Shown here one piece after another: positions 53,387 to 63,065 of a DNA stretch of 64,000 nucleotides. Numbering within the stretch: position 1 is the stretch's first letter; every line of letters begins with the position of its first letter. The notes under the pieces are model-generated. The model ran no database searches, was not told the origin of the DNA, and was given only the letters and a program-made list of their open reading frames with translations. This DNA is from Candidatus Methanohalarchaeum thermophilum (GTDB lineage Archaea > Halobacteriota > Methanonatronarchaeia > Methanonatronarchaeales > Methanonatronarchaeaceae), in assembly GCA_001914405.1 (NCBI GenBank), contig MSDW01000002.1, positions 124,001 to 188,000 of the forward strand, given 5' to 3'. The position numbers were made by a program, and so were the translations under genes.

Positions 53387-54157
53387 TTAATTTTTTTGGA
53401 GTGAGTTTTTTAGTATTATTAGTTTTTGGTTGTCAAATTTTTTTATTTCTGCTTCTACTCCGTAGACTTTTCTTATGTTTTCTTGGTTTATGACTTCTGT
53501 TCCTCCTGCATCTAGGATTTCGCCGTCTTTTAAAAAAATGAATTTGTCGCAGTATTTGGAAGCTAGGTTTATGTCGTGTATTGCCATTATTGCTGATACA
53601 TCTGTTTTTGTTTCTTTTTTTATTAGGTCTAGTACTTCGAGTTGGTGTTTTACATCTAAGCTGCTTGTTGGTTCGTCGAAGATTAGTATTTCTGGTTGTT
53701 GTGCTAGGGCTCTTGCTATTAGGGCTTTTTGTCTTTGTCCTCCGCTCAGTTCGTTGATGTCTCTGGTGGCTTGGTCTTTTAGGTCTATTTTTTCTAGGAT
53801 GTTGGTAACTATTTCTTTGTCTTTGGTTGATGGTCTCCAGGTTGAGTGTGGTCTTCTTCCCATTAGTACTGTGTCAAAGACGGTTGATGGGAAGTTGTTA
53901 GCGTCTTCTTGTGGGACGTATCCCATTTTTTCGGCTATTTGTTTTTGTTTTAGGTTTTTTATGTCTTGTTTCTGGATGTAAACGGATCCATAGTCTATTT
54001 TTAGGTTTTTGTTTATGCATTTTAGTAGTGTGGTTTTTCCTGAGCCGTTCGGCCCTAAGATACCTACTATTTCTCCTTTTTTTACTTTGAAGTTTACTTT
54101 GTTTAGTATTGATTTTGAGTTGTAGCTGAACTTTATATCTTTTACTTGTAGTTTCAC
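53387..54157 (-). CDS. ABC importer ATPase (FecE/BtuD type)
   Basis: ATPase of 256 aa for a metal-chelate or corrinoid importer. Walker A GPNGSGKTT, Q-loop PQEDANNFPS, signature LSGGQRQKALIARAL, Walker B LIFDEPTSSLD and H-loop AIHDINLA are intact. It overlaps the permease gene by 4 nt; operon order is binding protein - permease - ATPase. Confidence 0.94.
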   Translation of the reverse strand: MKLQVKDIKFSYNSKSILNKVNFKVKKGEIVGILGPNGSGKTTLLKCINKNLKIDYGSVYIQKQDIKNLKQKQIAEKMGYVPQEDANNFPSTVFDTVLMGRRPHSTWRPSTKDKEIVTNILEKIDLKDQATRDINELSGGQRQKALIARALAQQPEILIFDEPTSSLDVKHQLEVLDLIKKETKTDVSAIMAIHDINLASKYCDKFIFLKDGEILDAGGTEVINQENIRKVYGVEAEIKKFDNQKLIILKNSLQKN

Positions 54158-55224
54158 CAGTATTCCCTCCCTTTTATTACTAGGTAAATGAAGAGTGGTG
54201 CGCCTAGGAAGGAAGTTACGATTCCTACGGGTAATACGATTGGGGTGAATGCTGTTCTTGCTCCAGTATCAGATACAAGTAATATTAGTGCCCCTATTAG
54301 GCAGGATGATGGTATTAGGAATTTTTCGTCTCCTCCTATGATTTTTCTTATTATGTGAGGGACTACGAGTCCTATGAACCCTATTATTCCGACAAATGAT
54401 ATTATTAGTGATGTTATAAATGATGATAATAGCATTCCCTTGATTCTTAGTTTTTCTACATTTATTCCTAGGCTTTTTGCTACATCGTCTCCGGAATCGA
54501 GTATATTGTAGTCCCAGCCCTTGTATGTGAAATAAGCTATTGAGGGAGCAACGAATAATGTCATTAGTCCTAGGTCGGTCCATGTTGCTCTTCCTATATC
54601 GCCAAATGTCCAATAAACTATTGTGGATAACTGGGTTTGGTCAGCAAAGTATTGCATAGAAGAATACCCTGCAGTAAATAGTGAACCTAAGGCTATTCCA
54701 GTTAGGATCATAGTCGCTGGCGAGGCTTTCTTTAATTTAGCTAGGAGGAGGATTATCAGGGTACATACCAGTGACCAGAAGAAGGCTGAAATTGGGACTA
54801 TGTATGGGTTATTTAGGACTATGGTTCCGCCTGTTTGGGCTGTTCCTGCTCCTAGAAATATTACTGCGAATGCAGCTCCGAATGCGGCTGCATGAGAAAT
54901 TCCTAGTGTATATGGAGAGGCTAATGGGTTTTTTAGTACACTCTGCATCACCGCCCCCGATATAGAGAGCCCGATTCCAGCTACGATAGCAGTTAATACC
55001 CGTAGTATTCTAATATTCCATAATACATTTGTCGCTATTTCCGTTCCTTTTCCCATAAATACATAAGCTATGTCTTTTATAGAGATTGGTACTGGCCCTA
55101 ATAAGAATGATAAGAGTATAGATATAAAGAGAAGAAATGAGGAGATAAGGAGGAAGCTAGTTTTTCGGTTTAATATTTTTTTATATTTCTTAATTTCCTG
55201 GCTCCGTTCTGTTTCTCCATTCAT
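54154..55224 (-). CDS. FecCD/BtuC-type permease
   Basis: Permease of 356 aa with ten or so membrane segments. Signatures: RILRVLTAIVAGIGLSISGA near residue 70, QSVLKNPLASPYTLGIS, and FVGIIGFIGLVVPHIIRKII, the coupling segment to the ATPase. Imports iron chelates, haem or cobalamin. Confidence 0.95.
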   Translation of the reverse strand: MNGETERSQEIKKYKKILNRKTSFLLISSFLLFISILLSFLLGPVPISIKDIAYVFMGKGTEIATNVLWNIRILRVLTAIVAGIGLSISGAVMQSVLKNPLASPYTLGISHAAAFGAAFAVIFLGAGTAQTGGTIVLNNPYIVPISAFFWSLVCTLIILLLAKLKKASPATMILTGIALGSLFTAGYSSMQYFADQTQLSTIVYWTFGDIGRATWTDLGLMTLFVAPSIAYFTYKGWDYNILDSGDDVAKSLGINVEKLRIKGMLLSSFITSLIISFVGIIGFIGLVVPHIIRKIIGGDEKFLIPSSCLIGALILLVSDTGARTAFTPIVLPVGIVTSFLGAPLFIYLVIKGREYW

Positions 55225-55250
55225 TTTTAATAGTTCTTTTTAAATGAGTT

Positions 55251-56348
55251 TTAGTATGGTTTTTTTATTTTTTTGTATCCACCAAAGTCTTGCTTTATTT
55301 CATGGTAAACTGGTTTGCCTACTAGTTTTTCGAATATCTGGTTTGATTTTTGTTTGATATCTATGTCTTCGAATCGATCTGGGTAGATTATTTTCCCTAT
55401 GTAATAGCTGTTGGATAAAACCGTTGCGTGCATGTGGTGGTAGTAGCTTTGAGGTAATACAGCATACACATTTCCTTCTTTTATGGCGGTTAAGTCCTGG
55501 AACTCAGGTTGTCTTAGGTTTTCCATCACTAGGTTGTATCCTCCTTCGTCAACGAATAAGTAATCTGGATCCCATTGGAGGATCTTTTCTTTGTATACCT
55601 GTATATGTTCTTTTCCTTGTCCTTTTGCCACATTTTTTGCGTTAATGAATTTAAAAGGAGCATATGCTAGTTCTGTTCCTCTTATTCCGTATGATCCTTT
55701 AAAGTTTACTCCTCCTATATATGCTGTTGGTTTTTCTTCTTCTGGTATGTCTTTGGTTCTATCTTCAAGGCCAGATATGGTATCTTTTATGTATTGAATA
55801 ACTTCATTTGCTCTTTCTCTTTTATCTAGGATTTTTCCCATGAACTCAAGATTATTGTATAGCCTGTTCTTAGTACGGGTTAGATCACCGTATCCTACTC
55901 CAACTACAGGGATCCCCGTGTTACTCTGCAATGTGTTACAGTCTTTGGCTGTGGAATTTGTTTTTATAACTAGGTCCGGATCTTGTTCCAATATAAGCGA
56001 TGGGGCTCCACCGTGTTGTGGTCCAATTGATGGCTTATCAAGTAGTTCGGGATTGGAGTGAATATATAATCTGTTGCTTGGATCGTCTTTTTCAAATTGT
56101 TCTACTCCTACAACCCTATCTGTACATTTTATGTAGGTGATTAGTCTTAAGGCACCTGCACCTACTCCTACAATTTCATCGACTTTTTCCGGGATTTCTA
56201 CTTCTCTTCCAAATGCATCGGTGATCTTAACCATATTTTCTTCGTTTTCTTTGTTTTCTCCTTTTAAACAACCTGATAAGGGAGTTAAAGTAGCTAAAAC
56301 AGCTGCAGATCCTAGTGATTTCATAAAACCTCTTCTGTTAATCCTCAT
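55251..56348 (-). CDS. Tat-exported substrate-binding lipoprotein of iron/corrinoid ABC importer
   Basis: Binding protein (365 aa from this start) of the FepB/BtuF class. The ATG at 56348 gives MRINRRGFMKSLGSAAVLAT, a twin-arginine signal followed by lipobox LSGC; the longer frame would add 12 unlikely residues. The fold markers are ITDAFGREVEIPEKVDEIVG and DPDYLFVDEGG. The C-terminal YYIGKIIYPDRFEDI is common in archaeal iron-type proteins. Corrinoid use would suit a methyl-dependent methanogen, but it cannot be told from sequence. Confidence 0.9.
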   Translation of the reverse strand: MRINRRGFMKSLGSAAVLATLTPLSGCLKGENKENEENMVKITDAFGREVEIPEKVDEIVGVGAGALRLITYIKCTDRVVGVEQFEKDDPSNRLYIHSNPELLDKPSIGPQHGGAPSLILEQDPDLVIKTNSTAKDCNTLQSNTGIPVVGVGYGDLTRTKNRLYNNLEFMGKILDKRERANEVIQYIKDTISGLEDRTKDIPEEEKPTAYIGGVNFKGSYGIRGTELAYAPFKFINAKNVAKGQGKEHIQVYKEKILQWDPDYLFVDEGGYNLVMENLRQPEFQDLTAIKEGNVYAVLPQSYYHHMHATVLSNSYYIGKIIYPDRFEDIDIKQKSNQIFEKLVGKPVYHEIKQDFGGYKKIKKPY

Positions 56349-56587
56349 CAGACCATCTCTTTTTGCATTATATTTGGTTCCCAATATTTAAATATTACTA
56401 ACATCACGAAAAGTAACACGATTCACATAAAATCACTTCTATAATTAATAAAAAAACATAGCCAACACAAAAACACAAAAAACACAAAACCCAAAACACA
56501 CAAGCAAAAAACAAAAAAACCACAAAACCCATAAAAAACTACAAAACCAACAAAACACTATCCAAAAAACACAAAACCCAAAACACA

Positions 56588-57382
56588 TTAATCCGAACCA
56601 AAAAAAGTAAAAAACCCTCCAAAATAAATAGCAAACAAAGCAACAGTAGAAAAAACCACTAAAAAATAAAATAACACATCAGGAACCCCCAGGATCCTAG
56701 CACCAACCAAAGGCTCTGCTGAAACCCCTCCAAGAAAAACCCAATGTCTAATCCCCAACTGAGGCAAAAAAACATACAAAGGTAAATCAAGCAACCCAAC
56801 AACCCCAGAAACCCAAAAAAACATATTTCTACGACTAAATACAGCAAAAAACCACGAAACAAGATTAGTCGATAAAGAGCCTCCTAATAAATAAATACCT
56901 CTCCCAAAATCACTCTCAAATCCCGAAAATAAAACTTTTCCAAGTTTAAATTCACTAACCAAGCGTATACCAGGATAGAGTTCAACAAAACCTATTTTCA
57001 AATAACTCAATTCGCCTCCACCAATCAACCCCCAAAATACATGTCCAAACTCGTGAACTGCACACATAAAAAAACTAGCTAAAAAAACTACAAGAATCAA
57101 CGCCAAGAAATTACTCTTCCTTGATTTAAATCTATTAAACAAAAAAATTAATAGATAGAAAATAGCAGCCCAAAAAACTAGGTCAAGAAAAAAATTGCTC
57201 CAAAAAATTTCCTGCTGCCTAAAAATAACTGAGGTCCTCCACACAAGTGGATAGCCATAGTATTCGATCTCAGGTATACCTATTGAAGGACTATTTTCAA
57301 CTAACCCCAATACCAAAGTAGATATAAACCCTAATAAGGTAGCTAAACTAATATTACTATATTTTAAACCCCTAAGATCCAT
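56588..57382 (-). CDS. Membrane metalloprotease-like protein with HEFGH
   Basis: Membrane protein of 264 aa with about six hydrophobic segments. CAVHEFGHVFWG (~residues 109-120) lies at a membrane segment, fitting an M50/site-2-like zinc protease. No obvious NPDG is seen; the second ligand could be the Asp in VGLLDLPLYVF. Single gene, convergent with none. A role in intramembrane proteolysis or as a zinc enzyme is inference. Confidence 0.65.
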   Translation of the reverse strand: MDLRGLKYSNISLATLLGFISTLVLGLVENSPSIGIPEIEYYGYPLVWRTSVIFRQQEIFWSNFFLDLVFWAAIFYLLIFLFNRFKSRKSNFLALILVVFLASFFMCAVHEFGHVFWGLIGGGELSYLKIGFVELYPGIRLVSEFKLGKVLFSGFESDFGRGIYLLGGSLSTNLVSWFFAVFSRRNMFFWVSGVVGLLDLPLYVFLPQLGIRHWVFLGGVSAEPLVGARILGVPDVLFYFLVVFSTVALFAIYFGGFFTFFGSD

Positions 57383-57444
57383 TTTAATACAGACATGATC
57401 ATATTATTTATTTTTAATTCACATCTACAAGCCCAGTAACTTGA

Positions 57445-57857
<413 letters not shown>

Positions 57858-58147
57858 AAATTTGACTTGGCATTAAGTGGTATTCGGTAGACCAAGATAT
57901 TTTTTTCCCTGAAAAGCATTCTCTTCAAGATTATTAAAAAAATGTTAATCGTTTAATAATTTACTAATAGGGTTTTTTACAAAATTTATTTTATTTTATA
58001 GTTTCTCGGGTCTTTTAGTTATCTATTTATTGCTAGTTATGTCTTTGTCTTGTTTTTAGTTTATTTTTGTCTTTTTAAGGTTTTTGGATTTGTTTTATTT
58101 GAGGTTTATTCACTTCTTGTGGTGGTTAGATTTTTTTACTTTGTTTT
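57858..58147. other. T-rich intergenic region
   Basis: About 290 bp of T-rich sequence downstream of the ABC-2 permease stop. It may include its transcription terminator in T runs (58120-58145). No gene or repeat. Confidence 0.4.
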
Positions 58148-59017
58148 TTAGGTTATGTCGGTTTTTCTGAAGACTAGGTAACCTAGGATTGGTGGTATGG
58201 TTATCCATATTAGCATTGTTGCTAGGAATGTGTAGTTTGTTAGGTAGAATGGTATGGTTTCTGTTCCGATTAGTGTGCTGATGTCTGTATATTGGCTGAA
58301 TTGGCCTAGATCCATTAATTCATTCGATAGGGTTCCAAAGGCTCCGTTTGGTGTTATTCTTTGTAAAAAAACAAACCACGCGGGTAGTGTTTCTTGCTGG
58401 CCTGCTGCGTATGGTATTGTTCTGTTGATTACGTAGTATATGCCCATTATGAATGTGTCCCAGAGGAACATGAAGAAGAAATACACTGCTACTGCCCATC
58501 CAAGTGCTTTGGTTTTTGTATCTGTTGCGGCTGAAAAACCTATTGATATACTTAGAAAAGATATTGCAAGTAGAATTGTTAAGAATATAAATATCATGAA
58601 ATTTGTTATTAGAAATTTATCGTAAAATGCAGCTATTATTATAGATGCTATTATGAAGGCTATTGCTATTGGTACTATAGCTACTAGTGATCGGCCTATC
58701 CATTTCCCGAGTACCACATCGAATCTTGTGTTAGGTAATCCGAGCAGGGTTTTTATTGTTCCAAAATCTCTTTCTCCTGCTATAGCCATGTAACCTATCA
58801 TTAAAGATATTAAAGGAACTATTAAAGATATAATACCCTGTAATGGTATTATTGCATTGTCTGAGGTTAAGTTTTCGCCTATTATTGCTTCAGGAAGGAT
58901 AGAGACTATAAAAGTTCCTCCTGCTATTAAAACCAAGAAAATTAATGTAACAATCCAGAGGCTACTGGATCTTATTGAATCCTCAAAGTCTTTTTTTGCT
59001 ATATTTATCCAACTCAT
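58148..59017 (-). CDS. ABC-2 type transporter membrane subunit
   Basis: Membrane subunit of 289 aa with about six segments, of the NosY-like/ABC-2 membrane group. N-terminal NIAKKDFEDSIRSSSLW and the coupling motif GERDFGTIKTLLGLPNTRFD are typical. Encoded 3 bp after its ATPase. Exports an unknown substrate. Confidence 0.9.
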   Translation of the reverse strand: MSWINIAKKDFEDSIRSSSLWIVTLIFLVLIAGGTFIVSILPEAIIGENLTSDNAIIPLQGIISLIVPLISLMIGYMAIAGERDFGTIKTLLGLPNTRFDVVLGKWIGRSLVAIVPIAIAFIIASIIIAAFYDKFLITNFMIFIFLTILLAISFLSISIGFSAATDTKTKALGWAVAVYFFFMFLWDTFIMGIYYVINRTIPYAAGQQETLPAWFVFLQRITPNGAFGTLSNELMDLGQFSQYTDISTLIGTETIPFYLTNYTFLATMLIWITIPPILGYLVFRKTDIT

Positions 59018-59020
59018 TCT

Positions 59021-59923
59021 TCATTTCTCCGTTAAGATTGCAAAAATATCATCCAATGATGATTCCTTAGTCCTCAAGTCAATTATCCGAGTATTTTCAC
59101 GCTCTATGACCTCAAATATCTCGCTTCTAACAACATCTCTACCAGCCTCAATTTCGATAACATTATCTTCTACCTCAACTGATTTGACTCCCTCCATCCC
59201 TTCAAGTTCTCTGAGATCCGGTACTTCGTTTACCTCGATCCTCATATACGAAGACCTACCAGTTCTTTCTCTTAAACCCTCTATAGTATCTTCAGCCACA
59301 ATTTTTCCGTCCTTAAGTATCCCAACTCTATCCGAGACCTTTTCCACCTGTTCAAGTATGTGACTCGAGAAAAAAACCGTTGCTCCTCTATCTTTTTCTT
59401 CCTTAACTATCTCTCTAACCATTCTCGCTCCATTCGGATCAAGACCAGTAGTAGGTTCATCCAATATAAATAACTCGGGTTCTCCAACCAATGCAATACC
59501 TAAGCATAGCCTCTGTTTCATTCCCTTAGAATAAGTTCCTGCTCTTTTATCCGCATCATGAAATAACCCAACTCTCTCAAGTACCTTTGATATATCAGTA
59601 TCTGCATTCTTAGTTTCTTTTGCAAATTTTAAGTGCTTAAAACCAGTTAATCTACTATACACATTAGAAACTTCGGGTAAATACCCAATATTTTTCCTTA
59701 TATCCAAACTATTCTCTTGAGCATCCAACCCAAGAACCTCGGCCTCACCACTATCAGGCCGAATAAAATCCAAAAGAATCCTTATTGTAGTGGTTTTACC
59801 AGCCCCATTAGGCCCAAGAAAACCAAACACCTCACCAGACCCAACAGACAAATCCACCTCTCTCAAAGCTTCTATTCCATCATAAGACTTAGTTAATCCT
59901 CTTGTCTCAATCGCATTCTTCAA
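59021..59923 (-). CDS. ABC exporter ATP-binding protein
   Basis: ATPase of 300 aa: Walker A GPNGAGKTTTIRILLDF, signature-region YSKGMKQRLCLGIAL, Walker B ELFILDEPTTGLDPNG, H-loop FFSSHILEQVEKV. A C-terminal ~80-residue domain (IRTKESSLDDIF-like end) is common to ABC-2 exporters. It is the first gene of a two-gene operon. Confidence 0.94.
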   Translation of the reverse strand: MKNAIETRGLTKSYDGIEALREVDLSVGSGEVFGFLGPNGAGKTTTIRILLDFIRPDSGEAEVLGLDAQENSLDIRKNIGYLPEVSNVYSRLTGFKHLKFAKETKNADTDISKVLERVGLFHDADKRAGTYSKGMKQRLCLGIALVGEPELFILDEPTTGLDPNGARMVREIVKEEKDRGATVFFSSHILEQVEKVSDRVGILKDGKIVAEDTIEGLRERTGRSSYMRIEVNEVPDLRELEGMEGVKSVEVEDNVIEIEAGRDVVRSEIFEVIERENTRIIDLRTKESSLDDIFAILTEK

Positions 59924-59968
59924 TCAATCTCCTCCAAGACTAAAGAATAAATAAGCAAATTAAATTAT

Positions 59969-60433
59969 GTGAAGTGACCCCTACCTAAATCAGAGATCTT
60001 GGAGAGGGCTTCCATGCAGACCTTATCCAAATGAAGTTTGCCAAGCATCAGGCTTCTCTCATACACCTACTCAACATGGAAAACTTTAAGGAAGAACTGG
60101 ATTAGGGCACAAAGCCCATATATTAGCTACACAATAGCCCCCTTATTCCTCAAAGGCTGCTCCACACCAACCACTAGACCCCCTACTCCAAAACCGTTTC
60201 AGGCTTACCTATCTACCCCAATACTTACTTACTTACCTATACATCTCTCGATGTAGAGTCTGAGGCTTTAGCCAGATGCCTCAAGGGCATGGGATTGCTC
60301 TTTGTTCAAAAGGCAGACAAACCAACCAACTGCCAAGTCCATTATTTGTCTTAGAAACACTTAAAATATCTGTAATTGATTCATCACCCACCTAAATCAA
60401 AAGATTTAGGAAAGTGTCTTCTCAGTAAAATAG
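59969..60433 (-). mobile_element. TnpB-less IS200/IS605-type element, full copy D
   Basis: A 465-bp copy in minus orientation: right end GTGAAGTGACCCCTACC, left end CTATTTTACTGAGAAGAC after TTAT on the minus strand. The interior is largely colinear with A-C (GGATTAGGGCACAAAGCCC, GCTGCTCCACACC, CCCCTACTCC, GACTCTACATCGAGAG inverted). Its left end resembles the tnpB element at 19736 more than A-C. Confidence 0.78.
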
Positions 60434-60607
60434 ATAATTGCTATTTAATTTTACTCCACTTATTTAACTTATTTAAGGGCTATGATTGATTTATTCTTTT
60501 ATCTAAACCCATAAGCTCCTTTCACTTAATCTACTATAAATCCAGAGACTTAACCTATTAGGGAAAAAGTTAATTAACTCGATAGATTTAGGTTTACTCG
60601 ATCTTCT

Positions 60608-60892
60608 ATGTCTAAAGTAAATGAGGTTTTAAAGGAAAAAGGTATCGATTTTGAAGAAGAGGTCGTTGAGAAACTGATGGATGGAGGAGCACTAGATCCA
60701 GAAACTAAGCGTCTTATGACAATTGCATGTGCTACTGCAGTCGACTGTAAAGAATGTGTAAACCACCACACTAAGCTCGCAAAAAAAGAGGGAATTGAGG
60801 AAGAAAAAATAGAAGAGGCTATGTTAGTTGCTTCTTTAGTAGGTTTTGGCTCAAGATCAAAGCACTTAGCCCAATACAAAAACAAAAACTAA
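60608..60892 (+). CDS. Carboxymuconolactone decarboxylase/AhpD-like protein
   Basis: Soluble 94-aa all-helical protein with the CMD/AhpD motif AVDCKECVNHHTKLA (CxxC...H), the redox-active pair of AhpD-like peroxide-defence proteins. Downstream MLVASLVGFGSRSKH is typical. The usual size for the small family members is 90-120 aa. It lies alone between repeats. Confidence 0.9.
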   Translation: MSKVNEVLKEKGIDFEEEVVEKLMDGGALDPETKRLMTIACATAVDCKECVNHHTKLAKKEGIEEEKIEEAMLVASLVGFGSRSKHLAQYKNKN

Positions 60893-60929
60893 CCAATCCC
60901 ACACACAGATTTTACTTCATTTATCTAGA

Positions 60930-61145
60930 GTAACATCCTCCTCTTACTGAAGGAAGCGGCTTCTATCTATTTACCCGTGTCATCTACTTTCAGGTTACCG
61001 ATGGAAGCTTCCAGAGACACTCTAGAAAGGAGAGACACTCGCCTTTAATTAGTCACCTACCTACCCTAACCAGCTTGTCAACCAAAAAGACCCCCAAAAA
61101 CAAGACCAACCAGTAGTGACCTCTCAACCCCACAACAAAAACCCC
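60930..61145 (-). mobile_element. TnpB-less element remnant
   Basis: Truncated copy related to the one at 7851: GTAACATCCTCCTCTTACTG, ACCCGTGTCATCT, GGTTACCGATGGAAGC and TCACCTACCTACC occur in the same order. The far end fades into an A/C-rich stretch (61150-61380) with no feature. Confidence 0.45.
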
Positions 61146-61410
61146 CCTATCCAAAGCAGAGAACTTATACCTACATTCCAGTAAAAAGAACCCCCACATA
61201 CCATACAAACTCAGAACAATACCAAAAACCCATTACCCTAAATCAAAAATTAGAAATACACAAAAACAAAATCCAAGAAAAAACCCATGCACCCCCACCT
61301 AAAGAAAAAGAACTATACAGCTCTCCCAAAACCCCCAAAAAAGCTAATAAAAAAACAAAATTGTAAAACCAGAGCCTAAAAAAAAAGAAAGGCCCTCAAT
61401 CTTGAGTTAT

Positions 61411-61869
61411 CTAAATAGTTGAGAAGACACCTTCCTAAATTTTTAATTTAGGTGGGTGATGAATCAACTAAAGATGTTTTAAGTGTTTTTAAGACTAATT
61501 AAGAGTAACTGGCAGTTGGTTGGGAGTCTGCCTTTTGAACAAAAAGCAATCCCATTGTCTTTGAGGTAATGGCTAAAGCCTCGGACTCTGCATCGAGAGG
61601 TGTATGGTAAGTAGTAAGGTAGATGGGTAAGCCCGAAACTTCGGGAGTAGGGTGTAGTGGTTGTGTGGAGCAACCGGAGAGAATAAGGGGGCTATTGTGT
61701 AGCTAATATATGGGAACTGTTCCCTAAGTCCAGACTTCACTCAGAGCGCAAGTTCCCTGTTGACGGTGTATATGAGATAAGCACCGTGGAAAACAAACTC
61801 CTCTTTCGAGGATAAGGTCACAGGGAAGCCCCCTCCTAAATCATTTAATTTAGGTAGGGGTCACTTCAC
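61411..61869 (+). mobile_element. TnpB-less IS200/IS605-type element, full copy C
   Basis: A 459-bp copy, nearly identical to B (shared runs such as GTTCCCTAAGTCCAGACTTC and ACTCAGAGCGCAAGTTCCCT) and close to A. Left flank GAGTTAT, then CTAAATAGTTGAGAAGAC; it ends GGTAGGGGTCACTTCAC. The near identity to B indicates recent movement or gene conversion. Confidence 0.82.
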
Positions 61870-62183
61870 ACATGACTTCTAAGATCGATTCTTTAGGATG
61901 AAACTAAAGTAGATTATTTCCTTTAGGCCGTTAATTAGAAAGCAGGAAAACCATATTTTTTACTTTAATCTACTCTACCTTAATTTACTCCTACTTTACT
62001 TTATTTTGACCGGGTTTTTATTTGGTTTGGTTTGGTTTGGTTTGGTTTGGTTTTATTTGTTTGTTGTTTTAGTCTAGGTGTTTTGGGTTTGTTTTTTTTG
62101 TTTTTGCGGTTAGAGCTAAGTTTTTTTTGGTTGGGATTGTATGTTGTTTGGTTTTGGTTTTGGTTTTGGTTTTGGTTTTGGTT
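61870..62183. repeat. Gap with GGTTT and GGTTTT microsatellites
   Basis: The gap between element C and the MinD-like gene stop is T-rich. It holds tandem TTTGG units (about seven, ~62019-62053) and, right against the gene's stop codon, tandem GGTTTT units (about six, ~62150-62185). The opposite-strand ORF rich in Lys-Pro at 62116-62541 is a product of these repeats and a shadow of the MinD-like gene. Confidence 0.75.
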
Positions 62184-63062
62184 TTAGTGGATTTTTTTCC
62201 ATATTTGGAATATTGCTCCTGCTACTTCGAATAGGTCGTTTTGTTTTATGGTTGTGTCTAGGTTTATTGATTCGAATATGGTTTTTCCTTGTGCTATTGT
62301 TTTGTTTATGTTTTCGTTGTATGGGATTTTTACTGTGTCTGTGTTGTTTTTTTGGGCTATTTTTGTTATTTCTTTGGTTTTTTGTTTGTTTAGGTCGTAT
62401 TTGTTTATGCATACTGTTTTTTCTAGGTTGAAGTTGTTGGTTAGTTCTATTACTCTTTTTAGGTCGTGTATTCCTGATACTGTTGGTTCTGTTACTATTA
62501 GAACGTGGTCTACTCCGTTTATTGATGCTATGACTGGGCATCCTACTCCTGGGGAACCGTCTATTAGTATGTGGTCTTTTGATTTGGTTTTTGCTACTTT
62601 TCTTGCTTTTTCTTTTACTTTGTCAACTATTTTTCCGGTTGCTTCTTCTCCTATTCGGAGTTTTCCGTAGACCATTGGCCCGAATCTAGTTGTTGAGTTG
62701 TAGATGTCTCCTGATTCTTTTTCTTGTAATTTTATTACATTGTTTGGGCATATATATTGGCATACTCCGCATCCCTCGCATTTGAATTTGTTTATTGTTA
62801 GGTCTTGGTTTATTGCATCGAATCTGCAGTTTTCTCTACATTTGTTGCATTCTATGCAGTTTTCTATGTTTACTCTTTCTGCTACTTTGCTTACTTTTAC
62901 TGCTTCTTTTTCGTGTACTTTTGGTTCCAGAACTAGGTCTAGGTTAGGGGCATCTACATCACAGTCTGCGTATACTGAGTTATTCATTAGTTGAGCGAGT
63001 GACGCCGTTATCGTGGTTTTACCTGTTCCTCCTTTACCACTGATAACTGATATTTCTTTCAT
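62184..63062 (-). CDS. MinD-like ATPase with inserted 2x[4Fe-4S] ferredoxin domain
   Basis: P-loop ATPase of 292 aa of the SIMIBI/MinD class. Deviant Walker A GKGGTGKTT near the N-terminus, an inserted ferredoxin domain CIECNKCRENC...CEGCGVCQYICP (~residues 69-105), and Walker B-like HILIDGSPGVGCPVIAS. Archaea often carry two such genes side by side, thought to act in Fe-S cluster or metallocofactor assembly. It starts 3 bp after its paralogue. Confidence 0.93.
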   Translation of the reverse strand: MKEISVISGKGGTGKTTITASLAQLMNNSVYADCDVDAPNLDLVLEPKVHEKEAVKVSKVAERVNIENCIECNKCRENCRFDAINQDLTINKFKCEGCGVCQYICPNNVIKLQEKESGDIYNSTTRFGPMVYGKLRIGEEATGKIVDKVKEKARKVAKTKSKDHILIDGSPGVGCPVIASINGVDHVLIVTEPTVSGIHDLKRVIELTNNFNLEKTVCINKYDLNKQKTKEITKIAQKNNTDTVKIPYNENINKTIAQGKTIFESINLDTTIKQNDLFEVAGAIFQIWKKIH

Positions 63063-63065
63063 CTC

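Noticed and set aside
62116-62541. Lys/Pro/Asn/Arg-rich ORF on the minus strand
   Set aside because: It is a shifted frame of the MinD-like gene extended through a GGTTTT microsatellite; composition is not protein-like.
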